Shown here piece by piece: positions 25,501-34,780 of a DNA stretch of 64,000 nucleotides. The stretch is from Helicoverpa zea (taxonomy: Eukaryota; Arthropoda; Insecta; Lepidoptera; Noctuidae). The stretch lies in the NCBI RefSeq assembly GCF_022581195.2, contig NC_061455.1, positions 11,364,189 through 11,428,188 of the forward strand, given 5' to 3'. Position 1 is the first letter of the stretch. Each line of letters starts with the position of its first letter. Below the pieces are notes generated by a model, which saw nothing but the letters and a program-made list of their open reading frames with translations, was not told where the DNA came from and did not search any database. A program made the position numbers and the translations under genes.

Positions 25501-27610
25501 TTTATGTAGGTTATCTCGACTACTTCTCTTCATTGTTAATTAAAAGATAGTACTCCTGGGTAATTAAAGTATAAAGACGTCTTAGCATTTCTGTCACTTA
25601 TCAATTTCAAGACTTTGTTCAGAATGAAAAAAAAAAACATTTTAGTTAATCTAACCTCTTTCCTCTTTATTAAAATATTTTCAATTATCTTCTACTACAA
25701 TGTCGAGTCCTTGTCCTCGATTACAATGTAAAACTCACAATAATTAGGCAAAATATTAACGAGCGATAATTTTCAGGCGCAATCAGACATTGAGTGGAAA
25801 TACGGATTGTCGAAATTGATCCGCAACATGCATCGCACGAGCACCGCGCCGTCGCCACTGAACCTCGTGACTACGTGGCTAATGTGGCTCATACACAGGT
25901 GTAAGGTGAGTCACCAACACCTCCCATTATATGACAAATACTGCCTACGTTTTTACGTATGAGATTATCAAATGATTCCCCCACTGAGTGGAGCGTCCAA
26001 CTGTTACTGACCAAAACTTATTAAGCTTGCTTTGGAAAGCTTGCCCTGGGCCTCGGTAAAACAACGAATTTAATTACTGGCAATCTGGTCAACATGGCCC
26101 GAACACAGCAGTCTTGGCACCGGCGTCCTTTGAAAATATTCATTCTGAAAATTTCATACACAAGATTATAGTTTATTCCTCAACAGTGTTGAGATAGTAC
26201 CTCATATAGGCGGTCCGTTTCTTGAGTTCATTTGGGGCATGTCTGAAAGATTTATAAATGAAAGCTGGGGTCAAAGATAAATGCTGATGTACTCTATCTC
26301 AAACTTTTTCGACCCATCCGTTGTTACTTCTCGTTACTACTAAAATTTCTGGCAACTGTTTTAATAAAAATGTATGAGGGTCTGCAATCTTCTGACAACT
26401 TTATATATTTCTATATCTAGCCTAGTCTTAGAGGACTACACTGCTACACCTAAATTGATTCCATTTTCCAACACACAACTACTTTACTCAAAATACACGC
26501 AGCAAACCTACAAAATGTTTAAATATCGTCTATATTTTGTGCATAACTTCAATATTTCATTTTCAAAGTGCACTTACTGACGACATATTATAGGAAATTT
26601 AACTATACTTCTTTTAAATTACATTTAAGTAAGTTTAGCCACTTTAACATTCTGTAGTTTTCACTAATTCGCAAACACTTTCATATCCAAAGTAGTTATA
26701 AAATTAATCATCAGGAACTTAACTCAAAATTCAAAACCATGTACCTCGTACCAGTAGGCACTTCAGTAATACCCACACTTATCACACCCACAAGGTATAC
26801 AGGTCTATCTATCACATTCCACACTGTTTTTAATCCAACTATTTCGCACCAGGAACGATTAAGCAAAAAGAAGCGACCAAGCTTGGTGCATATGATCGGT
26901 TTGCAGAGACAAGACCAAATGAGCGCGCGGTCCAAAGCTGGAGCGAAGTGGCTGTCCAAGGTCAAGAGGGGACAGGTTGTGCCTAAGGGTAAGGATTTTT
27001 CTCATTGTAACACTAATAAACTCTATTTTACAGCACTTTAAAAAGGGATGATTTTCTAATAGCAGAACTAGGTACACGATTAATGTCTCAAGTGACATTC
27101 AGGTAGACACAATTGCGGTAATCTCTGCTGGTTTATAATGAATTGAAAATAATATCATCACGCACACAGATAATTAAAATTCTACGCAAAATACGCACAC
27201 AATAACACTTAATTTAACTGTCTATATTTTTTTCCTAACACACATGCATATATATACTAGAAAATTTCCTAACAAAACTATATTAGAACACTTAATCACA
27301 TGAAAGAAATTGCGTACACTTTACAGCACATAATGTAATAATATCTGACAATTTCTTAATCGTTGTTTCTATTCCCCTATCAGACTCAACGCGTCTGTCG
27401 GTGGTACACCTCAGTCCTCTAGGCTCACAGCTGAGCTTCAGCAACGCCACGAAGATAGAAAACGTGGTGGACTGGGAGGTCATCGCCAAGAAGTACCGCG
27501 CCCTCATGAGGGACGAACCAGAGGAACCGGCTAATAAGGAAAACGAGGAGGACTCGGCTGATAACGTATCAGAGGTCATCCCTAACAATATATCAGCTGC
27601 CCCGCCTTGA
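7399..27610 (+). CDS. nompC: nompC (TRPN mechanotransduction channel), 5'-incomplete
   Basis: NOMPC is the insect TRPN channel: about 29 N-terminal ankyrin repeats, a linker, six membrane segments and a TRP helix, working in hearing, touch and proprioceptive neurons. Exons read here: 7399-7500, 11929-12030, 12312-12428, 13792-13884, 14383-14596, 15016-15212, 17898-17996, 18825-18969, 19279-19436, 19641-20868, 20967-21166, 21256-21792, 22046-22252, 22603-23296, 24791-25011, 25777-25905, 26853-26988, 27384-27610. All have AG/GT borders, phases agree throughout, and the total is 4806 nt (1601 residues plus stop). Similarity to the Drosophila protein is evident along the whole length, e.g. TGMTPLMYA, GWTPLLIACHRGHMELV and FFAVFGQTT. 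The start exon is not visible: the family's roughly 125-residue leader is missing upstream of 7399. Alternative exons are listed separately. Confidence 0.95.
9496..9800 (+). repeat. tRNA-derived SINE
   Basis: A tRNA-like head includes 'tggtcccgggttcgatc' with a B-box match GGTTCGATC at 9538-9546. It is followed by 'atttgtgtgatga' and 'ggtctgggtgt', the body words of a common moth SINE. The 3' part (about 9739-9795) reads gttagactggaagccgaccc, a tail shared with copies at 19100-19160 and, inverted, at 29190-29330. It lies in an intron of nompC. Confidence 0.7.
12448..12483. repeat. hairpin just downstream of a nompC 5' splice site
   Basis: AAATATCTTTAAAACT (12448-12463) is perfectly inverted at 12468-12483 with a 4-nt loop. 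It begins 19 nt after the donor GT at 12429 of the exon ending at 12428. See the finding on possible splice control. Confidence 0.8.
12790..13629 (+). promoter_or_regulatory. CpG-rich putative internal nompC promoter and 5' leader
   Basis: In otherwise AT-rich intron DNA this stretch is unusually rich in CG dinucleotides (e.g. around 12810-12870, 13070-13095 and 13570-13629) and leads straight into an ATG at 13630 whose frame runs into a nompC ankyrin exon. A TCAGT initiator-like word sits near 13464, without a convincing TATA box or downstream element. The transcription start is not determined. Confidence 0.5.
13630..13884 (+). CDS. nompC: alternative first coding exon of nompC (short isoform)
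   Basis: The ATG at 13630 opens a frame of 85 codons that passes without interruption into the constitutive exon 13792-13884 (RGKIPLLLAVEAGNQSMV...). The extra 54 residues begin MGDRDASAGRGRARS and end in a charged, helix-forming segment (LQKLEISFIELNKERARQKE, then WKKLIRDMVFQ). The internal acceptor for the long form (ttccag/AGG at 13791/13792) is coding for V-F-Q in this form. The acceptor lacks a clear pyrimidine tract because of that dual use. The predicted short isoform has 1548 residues and lacks the first ankyrin repeats. The coding look of the extension is strong; the transcript itself is inferred. Confidence 0.65.
17609..17746. mobile_element. small MITE with about 48-bp imperfect inverted ends
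   Basis: The left end CTTACCACAAAAACTTTTTA and the inverted right end CTTACTACAAAAACTTTAAC pair over roughly 48 nt, including the word acttgtctaaaaaaa. The element of about 138 bp is nearly all inverted repeat and lies in a nompC intron, 150 bp before exon 17898-17996. Confidence 0.7.
18030..18160 (+). repeat. dispersed repeat, family A, copy 2
   Basis: The words cacttactgactaaaatcc, ctttatgtaccagggccgcg and gtaagtctttcgacattacc appear in the same order as in the copy at 3420-3570. It lies in a nompC intron. Confidence 0.6.
18251..18639. mobile_element. 389-bp MITE with perfect 28-bp inverted ends
   Basis: Positions 18251-18278 (TATACACCGTGACTTTTTAG...) are the exact reverse complement of 18612-18639. 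The interior is noncoding and AT-rich, with one CG-rich patch near 18435-18480. The terminal TA may be the target duplication. The element ends 185 bp before nompC exon 18825-18969. Confidence 0.85.
19100..19165 (+). repeat. SINE tail fragment
   Basis: It contains gagactggaagccgacccca followed by 'gggaaaaggctcgggaga', the same tail as the SINE at 9496-9800. It sits between nompC exons 18825-18969 and 19279-19436. Confidence 0.6.
19641..20868 (+). CDS. nompC: nompC large ankyrin-repeat exon
   Basis: This 1228-nt exon (phase 0 to 1) holds the middle block of ankyrin repeats, about twelve 33-residue units with the TPLH/ALHLAA signature. Examples are GWTPLLIACHRGHMELV, GRSALHLAAEHGFLQVC, KQTPLHLASASGQIEVC and LTAVHLAAQYGHTNVL. 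Acceptor cgttttgtag and donor GTAAGG are clear. It is joined to 20967-21166 (ETVRELLSHVPG...) and 21256-21792 (GFNPLHLACFGGHMSIV...), which carry the last repeats and the linker start. Confidence 0.93.
22603..23296 (+). CDS. nompC: nompC exon encoding membrane segments S1-S5
   Basis: The 694-nt exon (phase 0 to 1) encodes a pre-S1 helix (ELWRGSLKWTGIK) and five hydrophobic segments: IMFLFFAFIVCPPVWVVF, SHIYLMVLLALVAITPIY, WMLLICLSGLLLFEL, IAVLLCGMIGVATHVVGW and, after the CFALSFLLACVQILDFLSF stretch, LGRFLAVLAIFVFGFSMHIV. The conserved block FHHLFGPWAIIIGDLMKDL between S4 and S5 is typical of TRPN. It ends RKKLFSD plus one base and must be followed by an exon that starts with two bases of a split codon; 23416, 24538 and 24791 all do. 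Confidence 0.93.
23416..23508 (+). CDS. nompC: frame-neutral cassette exon of nompC
   Basis: It is 93 nt, phase 1 in and phase 1 out, so it can be included or skipped without changing frame. Acceptor ccgtaatag and donor GTAAGT are good. It encodes ESLRLKRQAYETQWQNPFSG then ESYRRKQGPTG, a basic, polar insert between S5 and the pore turret. The Drosophila arrangement as remembered runs directly from FSD to the pore exon, so this insert would lengthen the extracellular turret. Use in transcripts is inferred from splice phase and the open frame. Confidence 0.6.
24538..24749 (+). CDS. nompC: alternative pore/S6 exon A of nompC
   Basis: Acceptor ttgtcttctag and donor GTAACT bound a 212-nt exon (phase 1 to 0). 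It encodes TLSPVEALEKLFFALFGQIT, SDLNYVSSVRPLWTQNIFKF and VFGAYLLMSVVVLITLLIAM to SDTYQRIQ, i.e. pore helix, filter and S6. It is a diverged paralogue of exon B just downstream. S6 reads VVVLITLLIAM where exon B and TRP channels generally have Asn (VVVLINLLIAM). The open frame continues upstream of the acceptor (from 24450), but only the 24538 start has both a pyrimidine tract and the right phase. Confidence 0.75.
24791..25011 (+). CDS. nompC: pore/S6 exon B of nompC (canonical)
   Basis: Acceptor cttttgttcgcag and donor GTAACA bound a 221-nt exon (phase 1 to 0). It encodes TMNPLYSFELLFFAVFGQTT, a turret, NYLFKIVFGIYMLVSVVVLI then NLLIAMMSDTYQRIQ. It matches the Drosophila pore exon closely (RMHPINSFELLFFAVFGQTT as recalled), so this is the ancestral version. 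Only 41 nt separate it from exon A, too short for a normal intron, and A-to-B joining would also break frame, so A and B are mutually exclusive. Confidence 0.88.
25777..25905 (+). CDS. nompC: nompC TRP-domain exon
   Basis: It encodes AQSDIEWKYGLSKLIRNMHR then TSTAPSPLNLVTTWLMWLIH, the amphipathic TRP helix and start of the C-terminal tail. Phase is 0 to 0. It follows either pore exon. The next exon 26853-26988 (ERLSKKKRPSLVHMIG...) carries the basic region. Confidence 0.9.
25960..26105 (+). repeat. dispersed repeat, family A, copy 3 (degenerate)
   Basis: Words gttactgaccaaaactt and gccctgggcctcggtaaa follow the order seen at 3420-3570 and 18030-18160. It lies in the nompC intron 25906-26852. 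Confidence 0.5.
27384..27610 (+). CDS. nompC: nompC terminal coding exon
   Basis: Acceptor ccctatcag gives STRLSVVHLSPLGSQLSFSN, then VVDWEVIAKKYRALMRDEPE and an acidic tail ending ISAAPP, stop TGA at 27608-27610. HLSPLGSQ and DWE.IAKKYRAL are recognisable in the Drosophila C-terminus. Confidence 0.92.
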
Positions 27611-28590
27611 ACGCACAGACTTTTGCAGTGTTGAAATTATGGAATCAGGCATTACTTAGCAGAAATGCGGAACATGAATCTCTCGTAACATTGCATTGGT
27701 CTCTTTTATGCATATGCATGAGGGTGAGTGGGACCTTTGCTGTATGTGCATATGCATGAGTATAGGACTACATTCTCCATCCAATTCTCGATTTATTGTC
27801 CCGCGGAATTAACGCTAAATATTTTTCCTAACATTTTACCTGTGTATAAATGTAATATATTTGAATGAAGTCTTCTCCCGCCAAACGGCGGTTAGATCTA
27901 GTCACGTTCCATTTACTCGGTTTTGACGAGATTTTTTGTAAATATATCGATTGTTTGTTATTGAAATTACTTGAGAATGTTAATCATACGAATTGAGAAT
28001 ATAATATAAGCAATATTATGGATAACTTATTGAGCAAAAATCAAGAGCAAATATTCAAACTTAGATACTCTGAATGAAATTGTTCTCGGTATTTGTAGCT
28101 GGACTAACAGAATTTGTAAGAGAGGCAGGACCAAAATAATTTTGGTACTCATTATTTTAGTTCTTCGGATACACGTCCACAAAATTGTTTGTATCTATTT
28201 GAAGATTTTTTAAATATCAATATAAATATTCGATACACAATAACCATAGTTATATTATTTTCTCTCTCTGAAATTCAGTTTCATCATTGATCAGTAAAAT
28301 TACCTACTTAAGTGTGAAGGTCCTAAGTGGATATTTCTTGCCGTAGAACCTACTTTTATAGTTATAAGTACCATTGTACAGCTACATATAGTTTTCATAA
28401 TAACAATAGATACATAAGTTAAGCAATACTTAATTTTAAACTTTGTAGAAATATAGAATAAGAACAGCGATGTTATTTTTTCAGTTTAGTGGTTGTTTAA
28501 TAATAAGGCTATTTATTACTACTAATATTTTTATAAATAAACGTGTTGTGTATTTGTGTAACGGTATTGTTTTAAAATAAAATCAGTGCA
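27611..28590 (+). promoter_or_regulatory. putative nompC 3' UTR with poly(A) signals
   Basis: No ORF of note follows the stop. AATAAA occurs at 28536-28541 and 28576-28581, giving a 3' UTR of about 0.95 kb if used. TGTAAATA at 27937-27944 matches the Pumilio element UGUANAUA. The word GCATATGCATGAG occurs twice (about 27709 and 27747). The regulatory meaning of these words is not established here. Confidence 0.5.
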
Positions 28591-29189
28591 GTTTTTAATT
28601 CTTTTGTATTATTTCGTCACCTCTTCAACGTTAGGTGCAATATCGATCAAAATACATTCTGCTTTTCAAAATGAACTCAAATATAAAAGTTAAAATACCT
28701 TATCACATGTAGTTAAGTGTCTAGCCAGACGGTTAAATAATGTTCGTCTGTACCTAACATTCCATTTACGTAAGCAGACAGTTAATTCCTTAAGTTAATA
28801 GATAATATCGTTCATTTTATTTAAAAAATAACTTACCTAATTATCATAACAAATACTTATTTTTCATGTTTTCGTATTTACCTACATTTGAATATTTTCT
28901 ATTTACCTATCTATGGTTTACGTGGGTCACATTCATAACAATGTCACCTATATGTGATCTTTGTTATTGACTGTAGCGTCACACCAATTTATGCATTAGC
29001 ATAAAACATTCAATAACAGTTACATTCATAGAAATGCTGAAAGTTCTTTCTAATATCCATGATTACACTTAGGTATTTGTAGGTAGAACCTATCTACACA
29101 GTATTTTACCAGTCCCTAATCTTGCATCGTAGATTTTCTCACTAAATCTAAATTAAATACAATCAGGACTAACCTAACTGAACATCATC

Positions 29190-29330
29190 CTCCGAGCCTT
29201 TTTCCCATTTATGTTGGGGTCGGCTTCCAGTCTAACCGGATTCAGCTGAATACCAGTGCTTTACAAGAAGCGACTGCCTATCTGACCTCAACCCAGTTAC
29301 CCGGGCAACCCGAACGACTTGGGGTAATTT
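29190..29330 (-). repeat. SINE fragment, inverted
   Basis: It reads tcctccgagcctttttccca then 'gttggggtcggcttccagtc' and 'cagctgaataccagtgcttt', then 'gcgactgcctatctgacc' and 'acccagttacccgggcaacc'. This ordered series is characteristic of a very common moth interspersed repeat. Its reverse complement shares the tail of the copies at 9739-9795 and 19100-19160. Confidence 0.7.
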
Positions 29331-30006
29331 TATGTATGACATACAAAATAGAGCCCTGTAAAACTTTAAAGGTTAGTAAGGTCTCATTTAATTAACCTTA
29401 CCTATGCCTATCTAATTTATTTACTCGATACCAGCTGTGTTTTTTATCTATATAACAATAATTTATTGAAGGTGAGAATATGAATATTTAGGGAATTAAG
29501 ATATTTCCAATAATTATTGGAAAATTTTATTCTAATTTAAAACGAAAAACCAAATAGGAAAAAAATAGAAATCAAAATTACTTTAAAATAATATTTTACC
29601 AATGCGAATTCCTCATCTATATAGGTACGATATGTAGGTAAAATAATCTGCATATAAGTTTTACAGAATTATGTCACATTTAAGAAGATTCTGTTTAAAG
29701 CAATATTATATCAAGAAATATACCTCATGATTTAGTGAAGGGCTTCTCCGCGGCACCTCCTGTAGCGTCCTGTTACGTCAATTATGACAATATGCGTCAA
29801 ACAATGCATGTTTTGATTTTTGGTGGATTCGGGTTACAATATTTTGTTTGTGTTTTATATATTTTTGAAGTTAATAGAGTGAGTTACCTGGTTTTTTACA
29901 TGTTATATAATGACTCATGTAGTGAGGTTGGCAGTCAGCCTGCCACAGCGCTGGACGGATTAGTGAGATTTCCGTGGAGATTCCTCACTGTACCTCTAAG
30001 GTGAAC

Positions 30007-30065
30007 GGGGTTTGAAGGTACACTGTGGCAAGGTTCATGAACCCCGAAGTGTACCTTCGACCCCC
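30007..30065. repeat. foldback, 18-bp arms
   Basis: GGGGTTTGAAGGTACACT (30007-30024) pairs with AGTGTACCTTCGACCCCC (30048-30065), 16 of 18 positions, with GGTTCATGAACC, itself palindromic, in the loop. Confidence 0.7.
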
Positions 30066-31014
30066 CATTCCATACTAAGTAGGAACGCCATCAAGTATTT
30101 TATACAAACCCCTGTAGCAACGACTTTCAAAATTTAAAAAATCAACTCCGATCTTAAAAAGAGTGCCTCGAGGCCCAAGACTCTCTCTTGCTGGTTGCTG
30201 GCCGAGAGAACTCTGAACATGCTTGGGAGCAGCTACTAATCTTCCCTCATAGAAAAACCCATATAGGGAAGGTTACATAAAAGAGGCTGCTTGGCAGCAC
30301 TTTTTAAACAGAGATAGCCGTTACGTTGTAAATAAATTTCCAATTAGTAAAATTTGCTAGATACAAACTCATGACAAAATTCGAAATCACATTGAACCAT
30401 TACACGTATTGACAAGGAATAAAAAAATATGCGTACTTTTCAACCACGGTTTTAATTAAACTAACATTTTCTCATTAAAGAGATGCATATCACTTTTTAG
30501 CTCTCTGGAATTTATGCAGGGCTAACATCACATTTTTCTATGAAATCGAGCAGAACTATTGACAGGTTTGGCTTTTGCAACGCCAGAGAAGCGGCAAGTG
30601 CAATGATGGAAATTGTGAACGGGAACGATTTTAGGAACAATGAATTTCCTAGTCGATTTGGATGGGGAGTATTTCAATGGTACCTAATGGAAGGGTAGTT
30701 TTTAAGGGAGGGAAACGCAGCTCCAGAGTCCACTTCACGTTAGTTTTCTGTACGTGTATGGTAGGACTTCTTATCTCGAACCAGATCAAATATGAGAAGC
30801 AGCCAAGAACTGACTACGGCATTGTTTGATATGACCTGCTTTTTGTTGAAATACGAATCTTAGTTTACCTACTTGCTGTATAAATGACTAATCTGGCTTC
30901 ATTAGCTATTCATTATATTATTTGAGTAACTATTTTATTCTTACTACAGTTAGTGTATAAGCAGCCTATTGTTATGCATGCATCATTAAACACAACATAT
31001 TTTACATACATATT

Positions 31015-32053
31015 GATTTCTGACACTTACGCGAATATTAGACATTTAAATAAAACTACTTTTACGGATTTTATCGCGTTATATTAATATTATTTAATCC
31101 CGACGTTTCGGATCCTTTACAGCATCCATGGTCACGAGCAGACTAAGGTGTTGGTCGTCTTGATATATTAGTTACAAACAGCTACCCTACATTTTGTTGA
31201 TTATTATTGACAATCCGATTCACGCAAAACGAGCTCACTGTATCCATAGGTCGAGCAGTTGTAGGCTTGGATTTTGATTTAATAGTTTCTATGATGGGAT
31301 TCCAAGCAGGTGGTATGCACCAGCCATCTTCTCTATTGAAATTTGGATGTTTTTTAATTTCAATAGCCTCGCGAATCATCCTAGGTAGGAATCGGTTTTC
31401 TCTTGCAAGGACTTGTGGTTTATCAAATCTGATGTAATGCTGGGCCTTGTCTAGTGTGTGTTCACAAACTGCTGACTGTCTGGAACGGCGGTGTTTGACA
31501 TCGGCGATGTGTTCTTTTACGCGGGTCCCTATGCTTCTTTTAGTTTGGCCTATGTAAAAGAAGCATAGGGACCCGCGTAAAAGAACACATCGCCGATGTC
31601 AAACACCGCCGTTCCAGACAGTCAGCAGTTTGTGAACACACACTAGACAAGGCCCAGCATTACATCAGATTTGATAAACCACAAGTCCTTGCAAGAGAAA
31701 ACCGATTCCTACCTAGGATGATTCGCGAGGCTATTGAAATTAAAAAACATCCAAATTTCAATAGAGAAGATGGCTGGTGCATACCACCTGCTTGGAATCC
31801 CATCATAGAAACTATTAAATCAAAATCCAAGCCTACAACTGCTCGACCTATGGATACAGTGAGCTCGTTTTGCGTGAATCGGATTGTCAATAATAATCAA
31901 CAAAATGTAGGGTAGCTGTTTGTAACTAATATATCAAGACGACCAACACCTTAGTCTGCCCGTGACCATGGATGCTGTAAAGGATCCGAAACGTCGGGAT
32001 TAAATAATATTAATATAACGCGATAAAATCCGTAAAAGTAGTTTTATTTAAAT
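31015..32053. mobile_element. Penelope-like element, two 3' copies head-to-head
   Basis: Two 499-bp arms (31044-31542 and 31555-32053) are inverted copies around a 12-nt spacer, with one mismatch noticed (near 31137). Read outward from the centre, each arm encodes RSIGTRVKEHIADVKHRRSR... and ...DGWCIPPAWNPIIE, the C-terminal GIY-YIG-type endonuclease region of Penelope-like retroelements. In the right arm the 65-codon tail is 31718-31915 (+), and in the left arm 31182-31379 (-). The left arm has 29 bp more 3' sequence (31015-31043). The direct repeat ATATTTTACATACATATT flanks the insertion at 30997-31014 and 32052-32069. Both copies are 5'-truncated, so the element is dead. Confidence 0.85.
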
Positions 32054-32119
32054 ATTTTACATACATATTTGAGTTTGTTTATGTTAATTAAAACAAGTGT
32101 TTTTTAAGAAGTTTTTCAG

Positions 32120-32165
32120 TATATAACAGCCGGAGAATAGACGAAAAGTTAACAGTTAACAGTCA
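32120..32165 (+). promoter_or_regulatory. putative core promoter of lipase 1
   Basis: TATATAA at 32120-32126 lies about 100 bp before the start codon at 32223, with AGTCAGT, an arthropod initiator-like word, near 32161. The spacing of about 43 nt is longer than usual, so the exact start is uncertain. Confidence 0.35.
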
Positions 32166-32222
32166 GTTGACTAGTAGGTTGACTAGTACAAGCATTTACA
32201 AAGGAAAATTACAAAAACTACC

Positions 32223-34780
32223 ATGTATCTAAACATTTTGAAAACGGCTTTCCTCGTGTTATGTAAGTAACTAACTGTTTCCGAACATCGAATCAAGGGA
32301 TCATTAGAAATCAAATAAGTAATATTTTATTTCATATTTTCTATCCCATAACGGGCCTGCTGGAAGAAATTTCTTTTGAAATAAGCTGTGCCATTGTAAT
32401 TTTTTTTCTGTTATTTATTCTAGTCTGTGATTTTATGTGTACAAACTATTAAATAAATTAATAAATAAGAGTTACATCCCTTTCAGGTTTACTGGAACTA
32501 ACACAAGCAGCCTCTTTAAGATGTTTCAACGGGTAAGGAAACCCATAATTGCTTCAGTCATGTCATAATGTGCAAACTCTTTGAACTCATTCGAAAGACA
32601 TGTACTTTATATGTTACATGGTCTATTTGGCAGTTTATCTATTCCTTTTTGCTTAAAAAAATATAGATAAATCATCAATAATAATGCTCAGAAATCAGCC
32701 ATAAGTCGCTTTTTGCTTAGTCGAAACCTTATTTCCAACAATACCCAACTCCCAAGTGTAATACTATTAAAAACCTTTCAGTACTCTCACCAACTACATA
32801 GAGGCACCATTGGATAATGCAACCCTCGTCAAGCCATTGCTTACAAAGAACTTTACTATGATCTTCACTGGTGGCTGGGAGAGCAAGCCTAGCGGGCCCG
32901 CAAATACGGCCATGATGCAGGCTTGCTTTACGAAAAATGATACCAATTGCTGCATATTGAACTGGGAGACAGAAGCTTCTTGTGCACTTGGGTATGCTTG
33001 TGTCGTGAATAGGGTTGAAACGGTATGTATTATGTATAGTTGTAGAAAACAAAAGCAGCCCAAACAAAACGGTAGCCACTCAGGACACCACGCAGCCTTC
33101 ATCGACAAATGAGCTATCCAACAATGATTTTTTTTAAATCGGTCCAGTAGTTTCTCAGATTAGCGAATCAAGCAAACAAGCATACTCTTCAGGTTTTTGA
33201 TATTACTAGGTATCATATATTTTCAACAAAATTAGTACATAGGGTTGCTTATCAAAAGAGCGTGCCAGTTAATGTTATCAAAACTTTAAAGACCTCTAGA
33301 CATTCCACAATCCAAAAATTTATGATGATAGTGGCTCTTGATTATAGGTCGGCGATCAATTCGGTGCAGCGCTGGTGGTTCTGCTCCAAAATGGTATATT
33401 ATTTGTGGAGAGACTTATACTGATGGGTCACTCCCTCGGGAGCCACGTCAACGGAGGCGCTGGGCGCAGGACCGCAGCATCAAACTATACACTACAGAGG
33501 TGAGTAAGCAAAATTAAATTCATATTCTTCGAGTAGAATTTCAGATTTTTCTAGTGAGCCAGTCAAAGTCAAAATAATTTTTATTTCAAATAGTAGGTCA
33601 ATTTGAAGTCAAGCTAGTTGCAAGGTTCCAAGGAGCTGGTCTCATGGAGAAGAACTTTCAAGAAAGTCCATGGAATCTCTTTTGAAAGTTAACAATACAT
33701 TTTGTTTGGTAATGTGAAGATAACGTACGATATTACATGTATACCTAATTTTTATTTCCAGAATGACGGGGCTGGATCCCGCTGGGCCTTTATTCAATCC
33801 TCCTTCAACTTATCGACCGTTTAGTTATACCGATGCCGACTACACGGAGGTAGTTCATACGGACGCTGGAGGCTATGGCATCAGAAATTCTACCGTCTCA
33901 GTGCAGTTCTGGCCTAACACTGATCAGCCTAACTCTCAGAACGCATGTGTTGGAAGCACGGATCGTAAGTTACACAATTTGCTTTTCTACCACAAGCATC
34001 CAGATAAAAGTAGCCTATATTTTATTCGGATGCTTAAGCTATTAGCTAACTATTAGCTTCGAACAAAAGTACATAGAAACTGGCTTTTAAACAAAGAAGA
34101 TTTTGCATTTTCCTTTCAAAAAGATGAAAATCTACATACTTACCCACTTACGGTAAGCCAAAAGCTAAATCCATGTATATGACTTGGTTTTATAATCATT
34201 CAATTGTTTTCCAGCTATGTGCAGCCACAACATGGCTTGGAGATTTGCCGCAGAGAGTATCACGAGAAACGGGTCCTTCGTAGCCATTTACGCAGTGTCC
34301 TACCAAAGTTGGCTCAGTGGAGGAGGCGACCCTAACCGGACTTTAATCATGACAACATTTTTCGATCAAGGGTAAGTCAAGCTTCACTCTTGAATATACT
34401 CTCTGCTAAAGAAATTAAAGCCAATACGTATTTACCAAAATCAGGCTATTTACTAAAAAAATCCACGAAGCATAAATGCAGTGTGAATTTAAATCTTAAT
34501 ACCTACCAAGAAGACACGTCAATCCTTCTCCGTGTGAGAGGAGGCCTGTGCCCAGCAGTGGGACGATATAAAAGACTGTAACGTAGGTTAGAAGACACAT
34601 ACATGAAGGCACAAGCGACTAATTTTCTAAAAGAGCAGAATTTACTATAGTTTTTAATTTTATGAAGATGTATTTTTTATAAGATATTTTTTTTTCTACA
34701 GCCAACGTGGAGCTCATTACCTGCGAACAAGGGCCACGTCTCCATACGGCTTGTATCAGAACGGCACATCGCCCAACTAG
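32223..34780 (+). CDS. secreted lipase 1 (pancreatic-lipase family)
   Basis: Seven exons: 32223-32262, 32487-32532, 32782-33022, 33348-33499, 33762-33964, 34215-34371, 34702-34780; 918 nt, 305 residues. It starts with a signal peptide (MYLNILKTAFLVLCLLELTQ then AAS). The triad of the alpha/beta-hydrolase lipases is visible: Ser in GHSLG (exon 4), Asp in TGLDPAGP and His in VVHTDAGGYG (exon 5). Length and lack of a C-terminal PLAT domain fit the short insect lipases of gut or fat body that cleave acylglycerols or phospholipids; the substrate cannot be read from sequence. An AATAAA at 35520-35525 could end the transcript. Downstream lipase 2 has the same layout. Confidence 0.88.
33560..33625 (+). 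repeat. dispersed repeat fragment in lipase 1 intron
   Basis: The words agtcaaagtcaaaataattt and 'atttcaaatagtaggtc' resemble a frequent moth LINE/SINE 3' tail. It lies in intron 4. Confidence 0.45.

Larger units (their letters stand above)
28591..31014. other. intergenic DNA between nompC and the Penelope-like element
   Basis: AT-rich, no supported gene. It holds the SINE tail at 29190-29330 and the foldback at 30007-30065. The open frame at 29735-30004 has no recognisable similarity and no coding features. Confidence 0.6.

Noticed and set aside
29735..30004. 89-residue plus-strand frame in the intergenic region
   Set aside because: No recognisable similarity, no splice or promoter context, AT-biased composition.
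31207..31437. 76-residue frames on both arms of the palindrome (31207-31437 plus, 31660-31890 minus)
   Set aside because: They are antisense to the Penelope-like endonuclease frame.
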